Shown: in pieces, positions 15,836-25,653 of the stretch | How positions within the stretch are numbered: the first letter of the stretch is position 1 | Layout of the letters: each line of letters starts with the position of its first letter | Assembly (NCBI RefSeq): GCF_001037465.1 | Contig: NZ_LFCV01000117.1 | Location: 1-39,157 of the forward strand | DNA from: Xenorhabdus khoisanae | GTDB taxonomy: Bacteria > Pseudomonadota > Gammaproteobacteria > Enterobacterales > Enterobacteriaceae | Reading direction: 5' to 3' | DNA: 39,157 bases | Notes under the pieces: model-generated | What the model was told of the DNA's origin: nothing | What the model saw: the letters and a program-made list of their open reading frames with translations, nothing else | Databases searched by the model: none | Program-made: the position numbers and the translations under genes

Positions 15836-16230
15836 TGACAAGAGGGATTCGTAACCATAACCCAGGTAATATTCGCCACGGTGATAAATGGCAGGGTTTA
15901 CGCGAGATACAGACAGATAAATCATTTTGCCAGTTTGTGGCACCTGAATACGGTATCCGGGCGATACTGAAAATTCTGCGCAATTACGAGCGCAAGTATG
16001 GATTGAATACTATTCGCCAGATTATTTCCCGCTGGGCACCACCAAATGAAAATAATACCGAAGCTTACATTGCCTATGTATGTAAAGTGGTCGGCGTGCC
16101 CAGCAGTGTTGTGATAGATGTAGAAAATGTCAATATAATGAGCAAACTGGTTAAGGCTATCATTCAGATGGAAAATGGTCAGCAACCCTATTCCGATGCT
16201 GTTATTACACGGGCATTTGAATTGCTATAA
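15835..16230 (+). CDS. Peptidoglycan hydrolase of the holin cassette
   Basis: A 131 aa protein with no signal peptide, as expected for an endolysin that passes the membrane through its holin. It opens with RGIRNHNPGNIRHGDKWQG, the signature of small phage lysozyme-like/virion P5-like hydrolases. It continues with a helical domain containing PEYGIRAILKILRNYERKYG and ISRWAPPNENNTEAYI. This pattern suggests a lysozyme/transglycosylase-type fold; the exact bond cut cannot be told. AGGAG stands 9 bases before its ATG, inside the holin end. No spanin genes (Rz/Rz1) follow: a terminator begins 19 bases after the stop. Confidence 0.75.
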   Translation: MTRGIRNHNPGNIRHGDKWQGLREIQTDKSFCQFVAPEYGIRAILKILRNYERKYGLNTIRQIISRWAPPNENNTEAYIAYVCKVVGVPSSVVIDVENVNIMSKLVKAIIQMENGQQPYSDAVITRAFELL

Positions 16231-16248
16231 AGCTCAGTCAACATATAG

Positions 16249-16277
16249 TCACCGCCAAAGCATTGGCGGTGATTTTC
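16249..16277 (+). terminator. Terminator of the holin/hydrolase cassette
   Basis: TCACCGCCAA (16249-16258), loop AGCA, TTGGCGGTGA (16263-16272), then TTTTCT. The stem is a perfect 10 bp. It closes the two-gene transcription unit. Confidence 0.9.
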
Positions 16278-17685
<1,408 letters not shown>

Positions 17686-17721
17686 TTTCTATTGATTTTA
17701 AATAGTGACCATAAGCAGAAA

Positions 17722-17744
17722 ACCGTGTTAGTTGACAACACGGT
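17722..17744 (+). other. Intercistronic hairpin between frmA and fghA
   Basis: ACCGTGTT (17722-17729) and AACACGGT (17737-17744) form a perfect 8-bp stem with a 7-base loop and no T run. It may set mRNA processing or stability between the two genes and is not a normal terminator. Confidence 0.5.
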
Positions 17745-17796
17745 ATCTGACAAAACCAAAGAATTACCACAACGATTAATCTTAGAGAGAAAGGTA

Positions 17797-18642
17797 ATGG
17801 AAAGAATCGAACATCACGCCTGTTTTGGTGGATGGCAGGCTGTCTATCAACACAAATCAAAGGTTTTGGGTTGCCAGATGCGTTTTTCAGTTTTCCTGCC
17901 TCCCCAGATTAGAGAAAGAAAATTGCCTGTACTGTACTGGCTTTCTGGATTAACTTGCACCGAACAAAATTTCATCACAAAAGCAGGCGCTCAACGTTAC
18001 GCGGCTGAGCATGGTATTGTTATTGTGGCTCCAGATACCAGTCCACGAGGTAACGATGTCGCTGATGCCCCTGCTTATGATCTTGGAAAAGGCGCAGGGT
18101 TTTATCTCAATGCTTTAAAACAACCCTGGTCTTCACATTATCGTATGTACGATTATGTTGTTTCGGAATTGCCTGAACTGATTGAGGCAAACTTTGAGGT
18201 AACGGATATACGGTCGATCAGCGGTCATTCCATGGGAGGCCACGGCGCAATGGTGATTGCCCTGAAAAACCCTGACCATTATTGCAGCGTATCGGCATTT
18301 TCACCCATTGTTGCTCCCAGTCAAATTCCATGGGGTATAAAAGCATTTTCCAACTATCTTGGTGAAAACAAGTCTGAATGGAAACAATATGACTCTGTAG
18401 AATTGATTAAGAACGCAAAAAAACAGCTCCCAATTTTGATTGATCAAGGACTCAATGATGATTTCCTTGAGGAGCAGTTACGTCCTGAATTACTACAGAC
18501 TGTTTGCGATGAAATAAGTTACCCAGTGACCATCAACTTCCATGCAGGATATGACCACAGCTACTACTTTATTGCCAGTTTCATTGAGAATCATATTACC
18601 TACCACGCTAAAGCAATGCAAAAGTGTGCCGGGAAAAGGTGA
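17797..18642 (+). CDS. fghA: S-formylglutathione hydrolase
   Basis: Cytosolic serine esterase that splits S-formylglutathione to formate and glutathione, completing formaldehyde detoxification after FrmA. The protein is 281 aa; the alpha/beta-hydrolase nucleophile is Ser145 in GHSMGGHG. The family block VLYWLSGLTC, the catalytic Asp region LIDQGLNDDFL and the His in GYDHSYYFIASF are present. It resembles E. coli FrmB/YeiG; the MERIEHHACFGGW start is nearer to YeiG. The start at ATG 17797 is preferred because it begins the conserved domain; the frame is open back to 17692 without a ribosome site. A strong terminator follows. Confidence 0.93.
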   Translation: MERIEHHACFGGWQAVYQHKSKVLGCQMRFSVFLPPQIRERKLPVLYWLSGLTCTEQNFITKAGAQRYAAEHGIVIVAPDTSPRGNDVADAPAYDLGKGAGFYLNALKQPWSSHYRMYDYVVSELPELIEANFEVTDIRSISGHSMGGHGAMVIALKNPDHYCSVSAFSPIVAPSQIPWGIKAFSNYLGENKSEWKQYDSVELIKNAKKQLPILIDQGLNDDFLEEQLRPELLQTVCDEISYPVTINFHAGYDHSYYFIASFIENHITYHAKAMQKCAGKR

Positions 18643-18709
18643 ATTTTAAATATGTAATTCGGTGATCCATAAAGCCAGATATATTTCTCATCATATAACT
18701 AAATGGCTG

Positions 18710-18746
18710 CCCCCTTAACGTCACCTACTCATAAGGGGGTTTTATT
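18710..18746 (+). terminator. frmA-fghA terminator
   Basis: CCCCCTTA (18710-18717) and TAAGGGGG (18732-18739) pair across a 14-base loop and are followed by TTTTATT. A clear intrinsic terminator. Confidence 0.88.
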
Positions 18747-18752
18747 ATTCTG

Positions 18753-18912
18753 AATCCGCCTTAGATTGTAGTGATGTGACAGCATATTTGCAGTCTGGTC
18801 AGAAATCCGCCGGCATGAATAATCTGGCAGTATATATTGATAGACAAAGAGAGCTGGCTGCAAAAGAACAGGAAAGAATGCAATGTATTAAAAGAAAGGA
18901 AAAAACGAACTA
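18753..18912 (+). pseudogene. Unidentified gene remnant
   Basis: A plus-strand frame ending at TAA 18910-18912 encodes a plausible soluble C-terminal piece with LDCSDVTAYLQSGQKSAG and then an Arg/Glu/Lys-rich helix (DRQRELAAKEQERMQCIKRK). No start codon or ribosome site precedes the conserved-looking part, and an internal ATG at 18816 would leave only 32 codons. It could be the tail of a phage-type or small lysis-related gene. The family is not recognised. Confidence 0.3.
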
Positions 18913-19102
18913 AATAAGATATTATTAATAGCCGCTGGGTGCTGCCAATATGGCCCCCCAATAGCACCCCTTAAACAAGCAATTATTTGATTTATAATGC
19001 ATTAAAATCTAGTTATAGTTAACCAGACATATCCAATGAGTGAGCAAAGTTTTTCGATAAAGCTATGTTTCGAAATAAAACTATAAATATCAAGAGGTAA
19101 TC

Positions 19103-19510
19103 ATGCGTTTACTCCATACTATGATCCGTGTTGGCGACATGCAGCGCTCGATTAATTTCTATACTCAAATAATGGGCATGCGTTTACTTCGCACTAGTGA
19201 AAATCCAGAGTACAAATATTCCCTTGCATTTGTTGGTTATACCGACGAGAGCCAAGGCGCAGTTATTGAGCTAACCTATAATTGGGGAGTTGAAAACTAC
19301 GAAATGGGAACTGCATTTGGACACATTGCGTTAGGTGTTGATGACGTTGCGGCAACCTGTGAGCGTATTAAGCTCGCTGGCGGGAATGTAATCCGCGAAG
19401 CAGGGCCTGTCAAAGGCGGAACAACTGTTATTGCTTTTGTTGAAGATCCCGATGGCTATAAGATCGAGCTTATTGAAAATACAAGCGCGAGTAGTGCATT
19501 AGGAAACTAA
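19103..19510 (+). CDS. gloA: Lactoylglutathione lyase (glyoxalase I)
   Basis: Cytosolic metalloenzyme that converts the methylglyoxal-glutathione hemithioacetal to S-lactoylglutathione. The 135 aa protein matches E. coli GloA in length and blocks. Metal ligands His5, Glu56 and His74 are visible, with the fourth in the C-terminal [17 protein letters not shown] lies 7 bases before the ATG. It begins the stretch of E. coli-like gene order (gloA then rnt). NemRA, which precede gloA in E. coli, are absent. Confidence 0.97.
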   Translation: MRLLHTMIRVGDMQRSINFYTQIMGMRLLRTSENPEYKYSLAFVGYTDESQGAVIELTYNWGVENYEMGTAFGHIALGVDDVAATCERIKLAGGNVIREAGPVKGGTTVIAFVEDPDGYKIELIENTSASSALGN

Positions 19511-19527
19511 TTAGCACGATAAATTTT

Positions 19528-19637
19528 GAGTTGCAGCCTTGTTGGCTGCACTCGCTCCTGCCACATAGTTCACTATACTCTCAGGGATCCCTTCTTTTAT
19601 AATCACTCCGCATCTTGAAATCTATTAAGTATATCCT
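19528..19637 (-). repeat. Full-length ERIC-like intergenic repeat
   Basis: About 110 bases between gloA and rnt. Read on the minus strand it runs ATACTTAATAGATTTCAAG ... GGGATCCCTGAGAG ... GGCAGGAGCGAGTGCAGCC ... GCAACTC. The order of blocks (end, a CCC-GAG motif, AGCGAGTGCAGCCAACA, inverted end) parallels the ERIC/IRU element of enterobacteria. It can fold into a long hairpin in mRNA. Confidence 0.6.
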
Positions 19638-19742
19638 TTCCATTGGATAAATATTACTTCTGCAAGACATAGCAAATTTTGTCATAATACGTCCTATTCC
19701 AGATTTAAAAACAGAATCCTGAAGTTAAGAACTAAAAATCAG

Positions 19743-20402
19743 ATGCCTAATAAAAACGATCAAAACATGCTAAGCGGGCGCTTTCGCGGCTACTATCCTA
19801 TCGTCATTGATGTCGAAACCGGTGGCTTTAATGCGCGTACAGACGCTTTACTTGAAATTGCTGCAATCACTTTAAAAATGGATGAGGAAGGCTGGCTGAT
19901 GCCCGCTGATGCACTGCATTTCCATATTGACCCTTTTGAAGGTGCTAACCTTGATCCTGCTGCTCTGGCATTCACAGGCATTGACCCCACAAATCCCTTG
20001 AGAGGAGCAGTCAGCGAATACACTGCATTGCATGCTATTTTCAAAATGATCCGCAAGGGTATGAAAGACACTAATTGTAACCGTGCAATTATGGTCGCCC
20101 ATAACGCCAATTTTGATCATAATTTTGTTATGGCAGCCGCAGAGCGTTCCGGGTTAAAGCGCAATCCATTCCATCCATTCGCGACATTTGATACCGCGGC
20201 CCTCAGTGGGTTGGTTCTTGGTCAGACGATCCTTGCCAAAGCTTGCATTACTGCGGAAATACCGTTTGACAGTAATCAAGCACACAGCGCTCTCTATGAT
20301 ACCGATCGAACTGCCCTGCTTTTCTGTGAACTCGTTAACCGCTGGAAACGGCTTGGTGGCTGGCCATTACCTTCCGCAGATACTGCTGATAATGAGTCCT
20401 AA
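19743..20402 (+). CDS. rnt: Ribonuclease T
   Basis: 3'-5' exoribonuclease of the DEDDh class that trims the 3' ends of tRNA, 5S and 23S rRNA. It is 219 aa. Asp23 and Glu25 (VIDVETGGF), the [10 protein letters not shown] block and the C-terminal [15 protein letters not shown] carry the DEDDh residues. E. coli has lhr after rnt; here the next gene is grxD, convergent, with a shared terminator. Confidence 0.97.
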   Translation: MPNKNDQNMLSGRFRGYYPIVIDVETGGFNARTDALLEIAAITLKMDEEGWLMPADALHFHIDPFEGANLDPAALAFTGIDPTNPLRGAVSEYTALHAIFKMIRKGMKDTNCNRAIMVAHNANFDHNFVMAAAERSGLKRNPFHPFATFDTAALSGLVLGQTILAKACITAEIPFDSNQAHSALYDTDRTALLFCELVNRWKRLGGWPLPSADTADNES

Positions 20403-20437
20403 TATATTAATTCTGGTACATTAACTCTAATACATTA

Positions 20438-20465
20438 AGCCCCATACCTATTATGGTATGGGGCT
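20438..20465. terminator. Bidirectional terminator between rnt and grxD
   Basis: AGCCCCATACC (20438-20448) and GGTATGGGGCT (20455-20465) form a perfect 11-bp stem with a 6-base loop. The position between convergent genes suggests it serves both strands. Confidence 0.75.
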
Positions 20466-20505
20466 ACAGAAATAATTCATCATTCCGATGAATTATTCAT
20501 TTTAT

Positions 20506-20886
20506 TTATTCTTGTTCACGGTATTTGTCAGCAGTTTCTTTGATTAAAGCCTGTAATTCACCGCGCTGGTACATCTCAACAAGAATGTCACAACCGCCAA
20601 CCAGTTCACCATCAATCCACAACTGAGGAAACGTTGGCCAATGCGCATATTTAGGCAATTCAGCACGAATATCTGGGTTTTGCAGAATATCCACATAAGC
20701 AAAGCGCTCACCGCAGGCAGATAACGCCTGAATTGCCTGTGCAGAGAATCCACAGCTCGGCAATTTAGGAGAACCTTTCATGTACAGCAGGATTGGATTC
20801 TCACTAATTTGGCGTTTGATTTTTTCAATGGTTTCTTCAGTTGTTGTATTAGTAACGGTGTTAGTGTTTGTATTCATAGTCGTCAT
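20506..20886 (-). CDS. grxD: Monothiol glutaredoxin 4
   Basis: Cytosolic CGFS-type glutaredoxin that binds and delivers [2Fe-2S] clusters, usually with BolA partners. The active motif is SCGFS, with the conserved YMKGSPKLP, WPTFPQLWIDGELVGG and DILVEMYQRGEL. The start is ATG 20886 with AAGGAAG 5 bases upstream, giving 126 aa. E. coli GrxD has 115 aa and begins near the TIEKIKRQI block. Here 16-18 extra Thr/Asn-rich residues (MNTNTNTVTNTTTEET) precede it, apparently from a short repeat expansion. Confidence 0.96.
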   Translation of the reverse strand: MTTMNTNTNTVTNTTTEETIEKIKRQISENPILLYMKGSPKLPSCGFSAQAIQALSACGERFAYVDILQNPDIRAELPKYAHWPTFPQLWIDGELVGGCDILVEMYQRGELQALIKETADKYREQE

Positions 20887-21247
20887 TTTTGCTTCCTTAA
20901 ACTGCAAGTGCTATTCATCAGCATCAGAAAAGTTTGATTCAGAATACCACTTTCTACTCTGATTTTTCTACCGCGAACTTTCCATGCCAAAATTTTGCCA
21001 TGATTTACAGCAAGTATTCTTCAGGTATTTTTATTCCAATTAGCCGCATTAAGTTCATGTTATAGCTCAGTTCTACGCCAGTTCGCAGCTAAGTAACATC
21101 TTTTCCTCTGTTATTTAGCAAAAAAGTTGTTAAGATAATTATCAAAACAGCAACATGATAATAAGCTTAGATTTGCTCTGCCCATGATTCAGTATCTAAG
21201 TCATGGTTTACAGAGCCAAAAACCCGATATTAAAAAAGGAGCATGCA
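20887..21247. promoter_or_regulatory. grxD-sodB divergent intergenic region
   Basis: No gene is present; E. coli mepH, which lies here in that species, is missing. The region must contain the divergent promoters. AAAGGAG precedes sodB by 7 bases. AT-rich GATAAT-type pieces at 21133-21168 could be part of a Fur-like site, but I see no full box. Confidence 0.4.
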
Positions 21248-21826
21248 ATGTCTTTTGAATTACCAGCATTACCTTATGCCAAAGATGCCCTGGAACCACA
21301 CATTTCTGCAGAAACTCTGGAATATCATTACGGCAAACATCACAACGCTTATGTTGTGAATCTGAATAATCTGATTAAAGAGACCGAGTTTGCCGGAAAA
21401 TCCCTGGAAGAAATCATCAAAACATCTGAAGGCGGCATTTTCAATAACGCAGCTCAAGTCTGGAACCATACTTTCTACTGGCATAGCCTGTCACCAAATG
21501 GTGGTGGCGAACCAACCGGAAAAGTAGCAGATGCTATCAACAGTGCTTTCGGTTCTTTTGCTGAGTTCAAACAGCAGTTTACTGACTCTGCCCTGAAAAA
21601 CTTTGGTTCTGGCTGGACATGGCTGGTCAAGAAAACCGACGGTAGCCTCGCTATCGTTAATACTTCTAACGCAGCAACCCCACTGACAGGCGAAGATAAG
21701 CCAGTACTGACAGTTGATGTCTGGGAACACGCATATTACATCGATTACCGCAATGCGCGTCCTCAATATCTGGAGCACTTCTGGGCTTTAGTCAACTGGA
21801 AATTTGTTGAAGAAAATCTGGCTTAA
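21248..21826 (+). CDS. sodB: Iron superoxide dismutase
   Basis: Cytosolic Fe-SOD that dismutates superoxide. The start is ATG 21248 (MSFELPALPYAKDAL) with AAAGGAG upstream; the frame extends 15 codons further without support. It is 192 aa. Metal ligands: His27 (EYHYGKHH), the His of QVWNHTFYW, and the Asp and His of DVWEHAYYIDY. The Fe-type pattern (GGIFNNAAQVWNH, NFGSGWTWL) fits SodB and not SodA. A long terminator hairpin follows. Confidence 0.97.
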   Translation: MSFELPALPYAKDALEPHISAETLEYHYGKHHNAYVVNLNNLIKETEFAGKSLEEIIKTSEGGIFNNAAQVWNHTFYWHSLSPNGGGEPTGKVADAINSAFGSFAEFKQQFTDSALKNFGSGWTWLVKKTDGSLAIVNTSNAATPLTGEDKPVLTVDVWEHAYYIDYRNARPQYLEHFWALVNWKFVEENLA

Positions 21827-21858
21827 TAAGATTAATTCTCGTCCCCGTTTGACATAAC

Positions 21859-21908
21859 AAGGGTAAGTGCACCTACTCACCACATTATGAACAGGTGCAC
21901 CTACCCTT
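21859..21908 (+). terminator. Long hairpin downstream of sodB
   Basis: AAGGGTAAGTGCACCT (21859-21874) pairs with AGGTGCACCTACCCTT (21893-21908) with one mismatch, a 16-bp stem with an 18-base loop. The T run is poor. It lies between the convergent genes sodB and ynhF and probably protects or ends both transcripts. Confidence 0.6.
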
Positions 21909-21951
21909 AGAACAAGTGATGTTATACCTCAATTCTTTTTCTCGAACTCGA

Positions 21952-22038
21952 TCAGATAAGGCAAAGGCTTCCCAGAAAAACAATCATGATTAATGCACTG
22001 CTGGCAGCCAATAATCCCAACTTCAGATCTGTATCCAT
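21952..22038 (-). CDS. ynhF: Small membrane protein YnhF
   Basis: A 28-codon gene beginning MDTDLKLGLLAASS and continuing as one hydrophobic helix to the end. E. coli YnhF is a 29 aa single-helix inner-membrane peptide that begins MSTDLK and also lies between sodB and purR, in the same orientation. GAGGAT stands 6 bases before the ATG. The shared TDLK start, size, topology and position make the assignment firm despite its length. Function is unknown. Confidence 0.85.
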   Translation of the reverse strand: MDTDLKLGLLAASSALIMIVFLGSLCLI

Positions 22039-22244
22039 AGACTATCCTCAATGTGAAAATTAAGATATCTCAATACCATAAGCTTTAGATGGTTATTTAT
22101 CGTATTATCTAAAAAAACTAGACTATAATCCTTGAACCATACTCTTTATAACATCGATTATTACTTTCACTTTTGAGCTAGATCAGACAAAATTCAAGGT
22201 TTATCGCTAAATTATTGCCAACCATCACTCTATATATAAATATA

Positions 22245-22260
22245 TTGGCAAACGCTTAAC
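22245..22260 (+). promoter_or_regulatory. Candidate PurR operator
   Basis: TTGGCAAACGCTTAAC resembles the PurR consensus ACGCAAACGTTTGCGT, keeping the central GCAAACGnTT. E. coli purR is autoregulated, so a box here is expected. The outer bases are weak. Confidence 0.5.
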
Positions 22261-22266
22261 AAATAT

Positions 22267-22350
22267 CTATATCCAATAGATTTCAGGTTGCAAAGTGACA
22301 CAAGTTAGAGCAATCAATCATGTGGCAGCTTGAAGAATGAAGGGTAGATA
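22267..22350 (+). repeat. Degenerate ERIC-like repeat
   Basis: It begins CTATATCCAATAGATTTCAG and ends GGCAGCTTGAAGAATGAAGG, matching the two ends of the element family. The middle is divergent and shorter than the full element at 19528-19637. It ends about 35 bases before purR and so lies in its leader. Confidence 0.5.
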
Positions 22351-22384
22351 AATTTAGACCATAAGGTCAGGAGTCCTTTCTATC

Positions 22385-23410
22385 ATGGCAACGATTAAAG
22401 ATGTGGCTAAACGCTCTGGTGTTTCGACTACAACCGTATCCCATGTTATCAATAAAACCCGCTTCGTCGCCGAAGATACAAAGGCTGCAGTTTGGGCTGC
22501 GATTAAGGAGCTGAATTATTCTCCCAGCGCCGTTGCTCGCAGCTTGAAAGTTAACCACACCAAATCCATCGGATTATTGGCAACATCAAGTGAAGCCCCT
22601 TATTTCGCTGAAATCATAGAATCTGTTGAAAATAGCTGCTATAGCAAAGGCTACACGCTGATTTTATGTAATTCTCATAACAATCTTGATAAGCAGAAAG
22701 CTTATCTCGCAATGTTGGCGCAAAAACGCGTAGATGGTTTGCTGGTAATGTGTTCAGAATATCCTGAACAACTTTTAGGTATGTTAGAAGATTATCGCAA
22801 TATTCCCATGGTGGTTATGGATTGGGGAGAATCCAGAGGGGATTTTACTGATGCAATTATTGATAATGCCTTTCATGGCGGTTATTTGGCGGGTCGTTAC
22901 CTTATTGAACGCGGCCATCGTGATATTGCCTCCATTCCGGGGCCATTGGCAAGAAACACCGGAGGCGGACGTCACCAAGGTTTTCTCAAGGCGCTGAAAG
23001 AAGCCAATATTATTATTCGGGACGAGTGGATTGTACAAGGCGATTTTGAGCCTGAATCCGGTTATCAGGCCATGTGTAAGATCCTGAATCAAAAGCATCG
23101 CCCAACTGCTGTTTTTTGTGGTGGTGATGTTATGGCAATGGGCGCAATTTGCGCAGCCGATGAATTAGGATTACGCGTTCCGCAAGACATTTCTATCATC
23201 GGTTATGACAATATTCGTAATGCCCGTTATTTTACACCAGCATTAACAACCATCCACCAGCCCAAAGAACGTTTGGGGCAAATGGCTTTTTCAATGCTAT
23301 TGGATAGAATCGTTAATAAACGTGAAGATGCACAAACTATCGAAGTCCATCCGCGTCTCGTTGAGCGCCGCTCCGTGGCGGATGGACCTTTTATCGATTA
23401 TCGCCGTTAG
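22385..23410 (+). CDS. purR: Purine repressor
   Basis: LacI-family repressor of purine biosynthesis genes, with hypoxanthine or guanine as co-repressor. It is 341 aa, as in E. coli. The N-terminal helix-turn-helix and hinge read [20 protein letters not shown] and [20 protein letters not shown]. The effector domain has RHQGFL and [22 protein letters not shown]. Its stop codon is only 3 bases from the stop of the convergent punR gene. Confidence 0.97.
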   Translation: MATIKDVAKRSGVSTTTVSHVINKTRFVAEDTKAAVWAAIKELNYSPSAVARSLKVNHTKSIGLLATSSEAPYFAEIIESVENSCYSKGYTLILCNSHNNLDKQKAYLAMLAQKRVDGLLVMCSEYPEQLLGMLEDYRNIPMVVMDWGESRGDFTDAIIDNAFHGGYLAGRYLIERGHRDIASIPGPLARNTGGGRHQGFLKALKEANIIIRDEWIVQGDFEPESGYQAMCKILNQKHRPTAVFCGGDVMAMGAICAADELGLRVPQDISIIGYDNIRNARYFTPALTTIHQPKERLGQMAFSMLLDRIVNKREDAQTIEVHPRLVERRSVADGPFIDYRR

Positions 23411-23413
23411 TCG

Positions 23414-24322
23414 TTAATTTTCCTGCAACCACTCAGCATTAAGTGTTTCACTATCTCCAAGATAACTAAGTAACCAACTTAATGCTGGTGAATGACACTC
23501 TTCTGACCATGTTAAGCAACATGGGCTGTCAGGCAGTGGTTGTTCAAGTTCCAGTACAATCAGCTTTCCTTTGCGGATCAACGGCAGCGCACGATGCTTG
23601 GGCACCATTCCGACACACAGCCCATCCATCAGGCAACTCAATCCGGCATCCCAATCAGGAACAACCAATCGTCGTTGGTTATCTAGAGCCCATGTATCGC
23701 GTTTAGGTAAACTGCGCGAAGTGTCTTCAAGACACAAACTGGAATAAAGCCGAATTTGATCATCGTTCAGTTTTCCCGATATTGCAGCCAGTTCATGTTC
23801 AGGGCTGGCGACACACAACCAGGGCATGAATCCCATATCCCTAAAGCTATATCGCTCACCGACAGGAGAGGCACGTGTCGCCCCAATGGCAACATCCACC
23901 CTCTCATCTACAAGAGCATCCCATACACCATTAAAAACTTCAGGATAGATAAACAATTCAATATCTGGAAAATGGCGGTAAAAATCCAAAATCAACTGAA
24001 GTGTTCGCTCCGGCTTTACAACTTGATCAACCGCAATACTGAATTGTCCCCGCCATCCATTAGCCACTTGCTGGCACTGGCGCCGGGTGTGATTCATTTT
24101 TTTGATAACAGATCTAGCCTCCTTGACAAAAATAACTCCCGCCTCAGTTAAATCCACATCACGATGACGACGTTCAAATAAAGGTACTGCCAGCCATTCT
24201 TCAAGTTGTTTTATCGTATAGCTGACAGCGGAAGGTACACGATGAAGCTCTGATGCGGCAGCGCTAAAACTTCCTGTTCTGGCAACAGCATCAACAACTT
24301 CCAGAGAGTATTCAGACCACAT
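23414..24322 (-). CDS. punR: LysR-family purine-response regulator
   Basis: LysR-type transcription factor, orthologue of E. coli PunR (YdhB), which activates the purine transporter gene punC. The start is MWSEYSLEVVDAVARTGSFS (ATG 24322), with AAGGAA 7 bases upstream; the upstream ATG at 24337 is less likely. It is 302 aa. The helix-turn-helix (AAASELHRVPSAVSYTIKQL) and LFERRHRDVDLTEAG are nearly identical to the E. coli protein as I recall it. It is divergent from punC, with 149 bases between them that should hold its operator. Confidence 0.93.
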   Translation of the reverse strand: MWSEYSLEVVDAVARTGSFSAAASELHRVPSAVSYTIKQLEEWLAVPLFERRHRDVDLTEAGVIFVKEARSVIKKMNHTRRQCQQVANGWRGQFSIAVDQVVKPERTLQLILDFYRHFPDIELFIYPEVFNGVWDALVDERVDVAIGATRASPVGERYSFRDMGFMPWLCVASPEHELAAISGKLNDDQIRLYSSLCLEDTSRSLPKRDTWALDNQRRLVVPDWDAGLSCLMDGLCVGMVPKHRALPLIRKGKLIVLELEQPLPDSPCCLTWSEECHSPALSWLLSYLGDSETLNAEWLQEN

Positions 24323-24471
24323 ATATATTCCTTTCAAATTTTTTCACAACATGGTGCAAATATTACCGTTTCACAAGTAAAAATCATGCCATATAAAATA
24401 AGCTGGGTATCTCCTTATCAACTACCACGTCAAGTTATTAACACTATTTATTAACATCACTTATTAATATT

Positions 24472-25653
24472 ATGACAACAAATAAAAACTCAATTTCATT
24501 CATGTTTTATCTCGCCGGCCTGAGTATGCTCGGCTATTTGGCTATCGATATGTATCTACCTGCTTTTGATGCAATGAAAGCAGAATTAGGCACATCAGAA
24601 AACGCCATTAGTGCGAGTCTTAGCATTTTTCTTGCCGGCTTTGCCTTTGCACAGCTTTTATGGGGACAATTATCTGATCGTTTGGGCAGAAAACCTGTTC
24701 TTATTATCGGACTATCTCTGTTTTCCATTAGCTGTTTAGGTATGCTCTGGGTAACGGATGCCACACAATTGCTGGTATTGAGATTTATTCAAGCAGTTGG
24801 CGTCTGTTCTGCTGCGGTTTCCTGGCAGGCACTGGTCGTCGATAGATATGATACAGAGCACGCCAAACGCGTTTTTGCTATGATCATGCCGTTGGTTGCT
24901 CTTTCTCCCGCCCTCGCTCCTTTATTAGGCGCATGGTTATTGACCCATGATGGTTGGAGAATCATTTTCTTTGTTTTAATGATAGTAACTTTCTTACTAT
25001 TAATACCAACACTTTGCCTGACCAATAAGCTTAATAACATTGAAGTAACCACGGATAAGAAGACTGTTTCTTTCCTTACGTTACTGAAATCCCCTGTTTT
25101 TAGTGGAAACGTATTGATTTATGCTTCTTGCAGTGCTGGTTTTTTTGCCTGGCTGACTGGCTCACCCATAATTTTGAATAATATGGGTTATGATCCTACC
25201 AATATTGGTCTTAGTTATATTCCTCAAACGCTGGCATTTATGATTGGCGGTTATGGTTGCCGTATCTTGCTGGAAAAAGTGAAAAGTGAGACAGTACTCC
25301 CGTTTCTATTGATGGGTTATGCTGTAAGCATGATCATTATTTATTTGATTTCCGTATTAAGTGAACCTTCATTTATGGCTATTCTTGCTCCTTTTTGTTT
25401 TATGGCCGCAATGAATGGAGCCTCCTACCCTATTGCCGTGGCAAAAGCTCTCTCGGTCTATCCTAAGAACAGCGGAAAAGCTGCTGCATTGCAAAATGCC
25501 CTTCAATTGGGTCTTTGCTTTGTTGCGAGTTCATTTGTTTCTATATTTATGAAATATCCTCTCTTGTCTACAACAACAGTTATGGCTCTTACTGTTGTTC
25601 CAATGGCAATAGGTTATTGGCTACAAAAGAAAAATGCGGAAAAAAACCACTAA
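24472..25653 (+). CDS. punC: MFS purine (inosine) transporter
   Basis: Inner-membrane major-facilitator transporter of the DHA1/Bcr type, orthologue of E. coli PunC (YdhC). It has 393 aa and about 12 helices. The motif [16 protein letters not shown] is the family signature between helices 2 and 3. Its divergent neighbour is the cognate regulator PunR, as in E. coli. No strong ribosome site precedes ATG 24472 (ATTAATATT), so translation may be weak. Confidence 0.9.
   Translation: MTTNKNSISFMFYLAGLSMLGYLAIDMYLPAFDAMKAELGTSENAISASLSIFLAGFAFAQLLWGQLSDRLGRKPVLIIGLSLFSISCLGMLWVTDATQLLVLRFIQAVGVCSAAVSWQALVVDRYDTEHAKRVFAMIMPLVALSPALAPLLGAWLLTHDGWRIIFFVLMIVTFLLLIPTLCLTNKLNNIEVTTDKKTVSFLTLLKSPVFSGNVLIYASCSAGFFAWLTGSPIILNNMGYDPTNIGLSYIPQTLAFMIGGYGCRILLEKVKSETVLPFLLMGYAVSMIIIYLISVLSEPSFMAILAPFCFMAAMNGASYPIAVAKALSVYPKNSGKAAALQNALQLGLCFVASSFVSIFMKYPLLSTTTVMALTVVPMAIGYWLQKKNAEKNH

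Larger units (their letters stand above)
18643..19102. other. Intergenic region upstream of gloA
   Basis: It holds the frm terminator and a likely gene remnant (18753-18912). The remainder to 19102 is AT-rich with the gloA promoter side and AAGAGG about 7 bases before the gloA start. Nothing else is recognisable. Confidence 0.5.
22039..22384. promoter_or_regulatory. purR upstream region
   Basis: This is the divergent region between ynhF and purR. It contains a PUR-box-like sequence and a degenerate ERIC-like repeat, both listed separately. CAGGAG lies 11 bases before the purR start. No further gene is seen. Confidence 0.5.

Noticed and set aside
15521..16277. Complete prophage
   Set aside because: Only holin and hydrolase are present, with no integrase, capsid, tail or att-like repeats. 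Metabolic genes flank it closely.
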